DNA of 64,000 bases, from positions 68,493-132,492 of the forward strand of contig NW_014577534.1 of the NCBI RefSeq assembly GCF_000485595.1. Reading direction: 5' to 3'. Positions 55,840-64,000 of this stretch are shown piece after piece (within the stretch, counting starts at the first letter, position 1; the number at the start of each line of letters is the position of its first letter). This DNA is from Priapulus caudatus (taxonomy: Eukaryota; Priapulida; Priapulimorpha; Priapulimorphida; Priapulidae). The position numbers were made by a program, and so were the translations under genes. Below the pieces are notes generated by a model. That model saw nothing but the letters and a program-made list of their open reading frames with translations. It had not been told where the DNA came from and ran no database searches.

Positions 55840-56575
55840 AACGTGCACACGCATGCACAACGTGTAGCGTGCACCGCCGCACACAGCCCGCGGACGTACG
55901 TGCACACGCACCCACGCACGACGGCATCGTGTACGTGCACGCACGCCGCGCACACACGTGTACGTGCACACTGAACCACGGACTACACGTGTACGTGCCG
56001 ACGGCGCACAGTGTACGTGCAGCATGGCTCTCTGCGAGGCACGTGTGTGCACACGCAGCCCACGGCACGACACGTGTGACGAGCCGACGTAGCAGCACGT
56101 GTACATGCACATGCACGCACGGCACGTGTACTGTACAGCACACACGCCGCACGTGTTACGTGGCACACGCACGTGGCACGAGCGCAGCGCACACACACAC
56201 ACGAGCACACACACACATACAGCACACACACACACACGACGACACGCAACACACAACGCACACACACAAGGCACACGACGTGTACGTGGGCCTGATGCAC
56301 GCAGCGGCACGTGTTACGTGGCAGCCATCGCATCACGCAGCACGACGTGTACGTGGCCAACGCACAACGGTAAGCACGTGTACGTGCACGGACTCACCAC
56401 GCCCACGACGTGTAAGTGCGCGGACCGCACAGCACACACGTGTAGCGTGCAAACGCAGGGACGCGCACACTACGTGTACATGCCTATGCACGCACCGGCC
56501 ACACTGTCCAGTGCCCACGCACTGTGTACGTGCACGACGCCGCACGCACGTGTACGTGTACGTGCAGATCAGTTT
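55840..56575. repeat. CpG-rich ACGTGTACGTG satellite
   Basis: About 735 bp in which palindromic cores cacgtgtacgtgc or variants recur every ~30-60 bases among acgcacgc/acacacac. It resembles the satellite at 1140-4525 in composition and core words but is more diverged and lacks the ~75-80 bp companion repeat. Open frames here are composition artefacts. Confidence 0.85.
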
Positions 56576-57769
56576 TTCCTCACAGATGTCTTTTGCAACC
56601 TCTACTTTGCAAACTCTGTATTTCAATGCATTTACGGTTTTCTTTCGTAACTAGACCATTGTTTAGCAGTGATACGTACAGTGCACAGCGCGCTCACTCT
56701 ATCCAGCGATTAGTAAATGCGAAACGAGGTTGCCCATTAGAATGGCACATGCTATTGAAAAAAGCTGCAGCCCTACAGCGCAATTCGTCAACTGTGCGCA
56801 GCTTGACAAGGCCAAGGGTTTGACTGTCGCAGCACTTACCTTACGACAAGGCCTGCCAGAGAGGTTCATTAGCGGCGTAGCGCGATACAAGGCGCGCGGG
56901 AACAGTTTGTAGCTTAATGAGGCCAAATTCTTTGCTGTGATAAGTGCGGATGCCACAGATTCCGCTCATCAAAGGAGGCCGCTTTTATTTTATTTTAAAT
57001 TTTAATCTTATGATCCATATCGAAAATCATGTATTTAATACAATTGAATGTCTTTTTAAAAACCTTTTTGAGGGACACCTTGTAACGCCTGGGAGAGACC
57101 CCCTGTACCCTAGCAGAAGGGGGACCTGCGCACCCCTCCTACGCCACCTACCTGCCTGGCAATCAGGCAATACTGCGCTCTGTGGCCTAGTAAGAGTCGT
57201 TCGCAGGACTAGTAGAATGTTGGAAGGACTAGTACATTTTTTCTTTTACTAGTCGCTGTGGACTAATGAATTAAAATGGTGTAGTGTCTACCGCTGAATA
57301 GCAGATCTATAAATCTATGATAGGCTAGGCTTTTGCTATACCGGTAGTACAGTAATACAGATCAGCTGTGTAACTTTAATGATTCGGGCTATATAAGATG
57401 TCATCATGATATGCATGCAGCGGCGAGCCGTAGTGGTGGTGGTGGAGAGTGGGAGGGGGCAGGTGGAAGGGGCTCTAATAGCAAAAGAAAAGTTGCCGCG
57501 AGATTGGCGCGTGCAGTGTCATCATAATCAAGATGGCATCAGCCCTTCGTGGCGTGAATAGACTGCATCCAGTGAGTTGCTGGAAATCCAAGTATATTCA
57601 GGCAGGGCAAGAGATTTCGCTCAGCTGGTGAGTTAAACACATCTGGCAGTTTGTAGGTTACGCAGGCAATAATTATGATTAGAATAGTGCCTAGTTCGAA
57701 CAGGGCCGCATGCATGCGTAATGGGGCTGCCCCATGCTTTTGGGGGCCTACACACGCGATCATTCAGGT

Positions 57770-58376
57770 CAGGGCTTGAATTAACGCGGACGGCACGATG
57801 GCAATTGCCGTCGGTGCCCTTATGGCAATCGGGCCGTACTGGCCCCTGAAAATCGCAACTCGCGACGGCAGTCCTCCTTGCGCCTTTTGTGTAATTGGCC
57901 GTCGTGCGCTTTTAATCTACTGCCCTAGTTTCGTTTTTTAGTCGAAATCAAAGCATAACCTGCGCGTGCGTGCTGTAGTTGGCATGATGAGCTTTAAAAC
58001 CGATAGTCGCAGGGGGAATAATAACTAGCATTGGATAATTATTCACTCGCTGAGAGCGGGCCATGTAAAATTTGCTTGTTACTGTACTTCCATTAGCAGA
58101 GGGGGGGTACAGGGTCGGTGTTACGGTGTAAGCTTACATGGGGCATATTGTTTTCGTAGCATTTAAAAGCAAGACGATGTTGATGTAGCTAATTTGTTAT
58201 GAGTTTTTCCTTTATTTTTACACAATGTGGCCTTGGTGCCCTTCTCAAAATTTTGAGAGTTGCCTTGGTGCCTTTTAAATTGCCTCTGTGCGCCTCCTTT
58301 TAGAGAAAATTCAAGGCGATTTCTCACATGCCCTAAAAATTGGGCCTTGCCCTTCTCGTGCGTTAATCGAGCCCTG
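57770..58376. mobile_element. hAT-like MITE, 607 bp
   Basis: The left end CAGGGCTTGAATTAACGCGG and the reverse complement of the right end (CAGGGCTCGATTAACGCACG) are clear TIRs of the hAT CAGGG type. The flanks ttcaggt (left) and ttcagggt (right) look like an 8-bp duplication with one indel. The interior repeats short gcccttctc/gtgcctttt modules (gccttggtgccctt). No ORF. Confidence 0.75.
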
Positions 58377-60399
58377 TTCAGGGTTGCATTACAGTGGTGG
58401 CTCTTAGCAAGGTGGGCTACTCAGGGTGCTAATAGCAGACTGCTTTATGAAAATAATATGATTAAGGAGGCGTAAACCTTGTCAACAAAGCATTTGCCTT
58501 TGGCATTGCAGCAGTGGCAACTGTAAGCCCTCACTCGCCAATGGCAAAGCAGTTCAGCTCCCTTTCTGTAGAGTGCACAATCCATGTTGTAGCCTCCTCT
58601 TGAGGTCAAGATATGCCGGTCACTCTCTTGCGCCTGTCCAGCAGAAGTGAGCATTTTCCTGTCTCTCAATGAAAGCCATAAAAATGCTAGGTACTGCTGA
58701 AAGCAAAAAAGTTTTTCAATGCTCGTCAGACCATGTCTCAAAGAAAAAAAAAAATGTCTAACTCTTCCCTGTGCCCCATTGACCTTTGACCTGTGACCTC
58801 GCAATTTGGCACAGTGATGTCTTTTCGGCTACATGATGCTATACCCGACTATGCACGAGTCTAGGTCGAGCCGTTTTAATTTGTGCGCGCAATTCTGCCT
58901 TTCCTCGCCTATACTTAAGTTGAACGGAGGGAATGTTGCCGCCTTCTTTTACACTCTTTACTTTGAGCGCTTTGGCGGCCTCAGCTTCGACATCCTACCA
59001 TCGTTTTGACGAATTCCCCCCCACGTCCGGCGAATATCGCGCGGTTAGATTTTGTGCCTAACTCTTGACGGCGCACGGACCGGAACGTCATGCGATTCTA
59101 CAAGCTGCATCTGACTATGTCAGATGAGTAATAATATGAAATCTTATTTACTACCAATCAAAGTCTAATTGTCTATATCTTGCGTCTCTGTTCTATATAT
59201 ATAAGTGTAGTTGTGCAGGGCTGGAGCGGCATGCATGGCGCTTGCGGCGCCAGTGTTTGTTTGTAGATGATGGCCACTTTTGGATGGCATTTACAGGAAA
59301 TTGTGGCATAAAGGTAAAAGGAGAGAAACAAGTACTTGATGGTAGTAAATATGATTCGTATATTTTAGCATATAGAAACGCTCACGCCTGGGAACAGTAG
59401 TGGTGTGAGAGTGGCCATAGGATAGAGAACATGGGTCTCCAATAAACGAATGTGCGTCTATAGCCATACCCTATCCTACCTAACCTAACCCTAATCTTGT
59501 TATAGGTAATTATTATTGATATATATTATTATAATTGATGTAAATGACATTGTTATGGGACGCATGACCTACTGACCGTGAGGAGTGTAGTGAATTCACT
59601 TGATGGATCATTTCTCTTGAATTTGCTTGTTTTTATGCAGGTATTGAGGTAATGCGTGATTATATTTTTTGTCAAAATAATATTATACCATAGAAATAAA
59701 ACGGATTGTTCAGATGAATTTAATCGCGAATTATGACGGGGCCACTCGTTAGGTATTTACTGTTTCAAGTCTTTTAAGTTGTAGTTGTACAGTGAAGTCC
59801 AGCGATCTCGACTTACTATGCGAAGGAATCGGACTAAATAATACGCTCACTAAAGGCTATTAGATCTTGCTGAGGAAGTCTGGCTCGCTGAAACGCTCTG
59901 GGGCTGATGTTGCCTCTCCTTGAACTTGCTATAATGCTCTTTCACTCTCATCTCGATTAACCTCCATCTTGACTGCCCATGCATTGTAAACGGAGCTTCA
60001 TTGGTTGTTTTCTAGTGATGAGTGACGTGGCAGTCCAATACGAAAGGTAGCTAGCTCATAGAAAAATATGAATCATGTAGACAGTAGGACATAAACAGTA
60101 TATGTTTTATAGATAACAAATATTAGGGGAAACAGTCAGATTACAAGGTCCAATATGATCGCGGAAGTTAACCAATGCACTACCAATATAGCCACAACCG
60201 CTCATTTCCGTATACACTAGGGGGCGTGTCAACTAACAGCTGGTCGAATATTACCAATATATGTGGACCACAAGAACATCATCATCTAAAAAATTATGAA
60301 CTCGTTACTCTAGTGAAGAGGCATATAAACTAGCTGAGCCGCCCGCCTGCGGCGCGTGTGGCTGACTCGAAATGATCTGAGTCCTGCTGCTCTGATTTT
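58377..60399. other. Intergenic, no gene recognised
   Basis: The longest frame (minus strand, 58445-58804, 119 codons) shows no recognised domain. A piece at about 59278-59375 is related to the right arm of the 24609-25094 element, and cctacctaacctaaccctaa near 59476 is a degenerate telomere-like tract. Otherwise nothing was recognised. Confidence 0.4.
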
Positions 60400-62043
60400 G
60401 CTATTATTTTAATTGTATTGTTGTAATTATGTGGTGGTGTTCTCTTATATGTCCTGTTGTATCTATGTTTATTGTTCTACTGTCCATATTTATATATATC
60501 TGTGTGTATTGTATATATCTTTGTGTTGGCTAGTCTTGTATGTCTAATTTTGGTCGTGTATGTCAATGTGTGGTGTTGTGTTTGTGTATGTTTTTTGATT
60601 TCGAATGTATATAGGTGTTGGCTCATAAATTTCGTGTGTGGGTGTGTCTGTGGAGTATAGTTTTTGTTTTGGTGTTCATTTAATCTGATTGTTGTGTTGG
60701 GTGGTTTAATATAACTAGTGGTGTATATTACTATTTCTGTTTAAATTATTATCTCGCATTGTTTATGTGTATTATAAAATATAATGTATGGTAAATTTCT
60801 GTGTGGTGCTGGCTAATTTTTTATATTCTTATTTCTCTTTTTCTCTATTATTTTGGTAATGGTTCTGTAAGTGTTATATGTGTGTTATGTTCTATCTATC
60901 TGTTGTGAAAGCATGGAGAGAGATCGATGGTGAATTTGTATGTGTATGTGCTATGCTGTGTGTACTAGATGTGATGTATATTTGTATCATTTTTTTTTTT
61001 CTACTTATGTATGGTGTGTGTGTCATCTATGTGTGTGGTGTTTTTCTATATGTATGGTATCGTAGTGAACGCTAGTATCGGTCGCGGGGACGGGGGGGAC
61101 GTTGCACGTTTTCATGTCTATTTGTAAGTCGTGGTGTATGTTGCGATGTGTGGTATTGGTCATGGGTATTCTGTCTGTGGTGGTGTGTTTGGCGCTAGGT
61201 CTAGTCATACTGTGTGTCTGTGATGTAGTCTATATGAATGTATGTGCTGTCTATATATATTAGGTGTGTTGGTGTGGTGTGTGTGGTGTGTGTTTCTGTG
61301 ATGTTTATATGTTGTTGTGGTGGTGGGTCTCTAGTTATATGTTATGTGTGTGTGTGTGTGTGTTGCAATATCTATGTGTTTGTAATATCTATGTTTCTTC
61401 CATTATATATGTAATATCATCTGTCTAGTTTTTTTTTTTGTCATGTGAATATATATAATAGATGGATTATTGTCGTCTGTGGCTGTGTCTGTAATATAGT
61501 ATCTTTGCTCAGTGTGTATTGTGTGTGCTGTGATATTGTGTGTGATGTCTACTATCTGTGGATATATGTCTAGAGTATGTATGTGTATGTGGGGTATTAG
61601 TTGATGTCTATCTGTCGGTGCTATCTGTTTATGTATGAGTATGTATTGTATTTTTGTATGCATTATCGTAGTGTGTGTGTGTTCTTACTTGTGTGTTTGT
61701 GGTCTTTGGTGTGTTATTTGTATGTGTATTCATGTTACTGTTGTATGTTTTGTCTGGTGGTATCCTGTGTGTGGTGGATCGGTCTATGCTACTTATCGTC
61801 GTGGTATGTTTGCGAGGGGGAAGGTGCAGGGAGCGTGTCCGGTGTGGGTCGTGTTTTTGTGTCATGTCTATTGTATGGCTCTGTGTATTGTATGCTATAT
61901 ATGTTAATGTGTATGTGGTCTATTCTATATGATCTTCTCTGTATCTATGTTTCGCGTAATCTGTCTGTTATATCTCGCTGTATATCTGTATATCTCTGTA
62001 TATTCTGTAATTTATGGGGGGGGGGGGGGGGGGGTGGTTTTTT

Positions 62044-62106
<63 letters not shown>

Positions 62107-62163
62107 TTTTTTTTTTTTTTTTGTTTTTTTTTTGTTTTTTTTTTTTTTTGTGTTTTTTTTGTT

Positions 62164-62199
<36 letters not shown>

Positions 62200-64000
62200 T
62201 TTTTTTTTTTTTTGTGTTTTTTTTTTATTTTTTTTTTGTTTTTTTTTTTTTTGTTATTTTATCTATTTATGTGTGTGTTCTGCGATGCGATCGTGTAGTA
62301 TTGATTCGTGGTTCCTGAGTATGTGTGTGTTTTTCCAATTCAGTGATGCGTATGTGTGTGTGTCTATATTTTCTTGTGGTCGGTTGTATGTGATCGCTAG
62401 TATGAATATTATGTATTGATGTATGTATCAGTATTATGTATATTTTTTTATATGTTTATATCTGTAATTATGTATTATGTATATGGTAAGTGATTTAATA
62501 TGTGTGATATTAAGTATGATTTTTTAATGTAGTATTTTTTTTGAGGTATAGTATGATATGATAGATTGTGGTGTGTGATGTGATGTGTGTATGTTTGTGT
62601 CGTAGGGTGTTGTTGTGTGTGTGTGGGATGTGTACTGTGTCTATCTATTTTTTTTGTTGTTTTTTTTTTTTTTTTTCGGACTGTGGTATTTTTTCATGTC
62701 TGTATCTATAGCTTTTTTATCTTTTGTTTGTATGTGTCTAGTTGTCTATGTGTGCGTGTTTGGTATATTCTGTATTGTATGGCTTCGATTTCGTTGATGT
62801 GTCTAGTATCTATGTGTCTGTCTTGGCTAATCATGTTGTGTTAGTAGTTGTCTCTGATGTGTCACTGTAATGTTCTGCTTGTATGTATATGTGTATGATT
62901 GTGTCAGTAGTATATTTTTTTTTTTGTCGATGTCTGTCGTGCTTATGGTATTGCTGTGTTATATTTTAGTTGTATTTTTAGTGAGATTTTTGTTTGTATG
63001 TCTCGCTGCAATCAATCTTAATCTATACGAGGTATGTGTATGGAAAGTAGTAGTAGATTGTGTATATGTAGTATATGTGTATATTTGTTGTATATTGATT
63101 GTATGTCTTATGTGTGATTTGATGGAGTGTGGGATGTATTTATGCTTGTTAGATGTGTATGTATTTTTGTGTATGTGTATGGATCAGTGGTATCTGTCGT
63201 GTGATGTGGTCCGTTGGTGGAATGTGCGCGGTGTTAGTTTCGTATGACTGTTGTGTGTATTATTATGTTGTTTTGTTGTCTCTATGTGTAACTGTGTATT
63301 TGTGTATGTGCGTGATGTCAGTGTAGGTCAGTGTGACGTCATACCACCACCGTCCATAGAAATAATATAGTAACATATTATTATTTTTATTCTTATTTAT
63401 TTATTTTATGTTATATATTTTTTTATATATTATATATTATTGTATATATTTATTGTTGTTTTTATTATTATTATGTTGTCTCTATCTCTAGACCGTTGTT
63501 GACACCCTATATTGATTTGTGGATTATCTTATTTTGATCATGGTATTTTATATGTTCGATTCTCGAGTTCTATTATTTTTGTATTTGTTAGTGTATGTGT
63601 GTTGTGGTGTCGGTATGTGTGTTGTGTATGTGTTGTTATGGGTGTTTTGTTATGCTATCTTGATATTTCTTTCTGTGATATATGTGTGTATGTGCATTTG
63701 GCGGTCTATCTCACTGTGAGAGTATCATGGTCTATGTGCTATCTTATGTGGTAGAGTCGTATTGTGTGTCTGTGGTCGTGACTGTATCTATTCTGTAATG
63801 TCAGCGTCGTTAGCAGTGCTTGGTGCAGTATGTAACATTGTTATTGCGTCTCTTACTTATGTGTTGCATACTATGTATGTGTGTGTGTGGTTAGGATAGC
63901 GAGGAGGGATACTGAGGCGAACGGTCACTGCAGAGATGAGTGAGGCTTGGTCTATTCTTGGTGTGTTGTGTCTGTATACCTGTGTGTCGCTGTGTCTCTG
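60400..64000. repeat. Strand-asymmetric T/G-rich low-complexity region
   Basis: Over 3.6 kb the plus strand is dominated by T and G (tgtgtatgtg-like words), with little C and long stop-poor frames encoding Val/Cys/Phe/Tyr repeats. There is no fixed repeat period. Nothing with codon or splice structure was seen. It may be a degenerate microsatellite expansion or poorly corrected single-molecule sequence. Confidence 0.75.
62016..62262. repeat. (G)19 followed by a ~225 bp poly-T tract
   Basis: Nineteen Gs at 62016-62034 run into an almost pure T tract (62038-62262) interrupted only by single Gs, a C-free pattern. Such an abrupt homopolymer switch is a common sequencing or assembly error signature; translated frames give poly-Phe and are spurious. 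Confidence 0.9.

Larger units (their letters stand above)
54849..57296. mobile_element. Possible decayed hAT-type transposon, ~2.4 kb
   Basis: The left end CAAGGGTTCGACACTAACGC and the reverse complement of the right end (CAGCGGTAGACACTACACC) are similar. Subterminal tags gactagtaaaaaatc and gactagtaaaagaaaaa are also shared in inverted orientation. The interior holds an ORF with a possible zinc-finger motif (55349-55672) and the ACGTGTACGTG satellite (55840-56575). No 8-bp duplication was readable, so the boundaries are provisional. Confidence 0.4.

Noticed and set aside
58445-58804. 119-codon minus-strand frame as a gene
   Set aside because: No recognisable domain, no flanking splice or promoter evidence, and the region is bordered by transposon relics.
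61601-62419. 272-codon frame with long poly-Phe
   Set aside because: It runs through the poly-T tract and T/G-rich low complexity; not a plausible protein.

Overview
This window is nuclear DNA from an animal. It carries three intron-rich housekeeping genes with GT-AG splicing, embedded in short non-autonomous transposons, microsatellites and satellite DNA. The protein exons are closely similar to animal KAT7, GFPT1 and DNAJB12/14. The small gene size and heavy MITE load suggest an invertebrate; the sequence alone does not fix the phylum. Local indel noise between repeat copies, a 10-N gap and a falsely duplicated gene end show a draft assembly.

Layout. 1-4755: CpG-rich (ACGC)n satellite arranged with a ~75-80 bp repeat into a higher-order array. 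4756-6397: mostly non-coding, with one small TIR element. 6398-17319 (+): a KAT7/HBO1-type MYST histone acetyltransferase; the 16 exons found keep frame to give 671 residues and add a double PHD finger ahead of the KAT7-type C2HC finger. 17320-22620: KAT7 3' region, a palindromic contig end, the N gap, a near-identical second copy of the last two KAT7 exons, and a ~520 bp tandem repeat. 24095-44276 (+): complete GFPT (glutamine:fructose-6-phosphate amidotransferase), 18 exons giving 698 residues, with a 7-base first coding exon and a 7.2 kb first intron full of repeats. 44277-49884: intergenic, between convergent gene ends. 49885-52767 (-): a DNAJB12/DNAJB14-type ER J-protein lacking only its first exon. 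52768-60400: transposon relics, including a hAT-like element with a perfect 8-bp target duplication. 60400-64000: strand-asymmetric T/G-rich low-complexity DNA.

The genes are not a functional cluster: KAT7 acetylates histones in the nucleus, GFPT starts the hexosamine pathway in the cytosol, and the J-protein serves Hsp70 at the ER membrane. KAT7 and GFPT lie in tandem; GFPT and the DNAJB gene are tail to tail.

The most novel signal is a family of tiny (30-83 bp) near-perfect palindromes with ends resembling CAGGAG...CTCCTG, each flanked by a 7-bp AT-rich target duplication. Two pairs of tandem-repeat units in this window preserve both the occupied and the empty site, so insertion with a 7-bp duplication can be read directly from the sequence.
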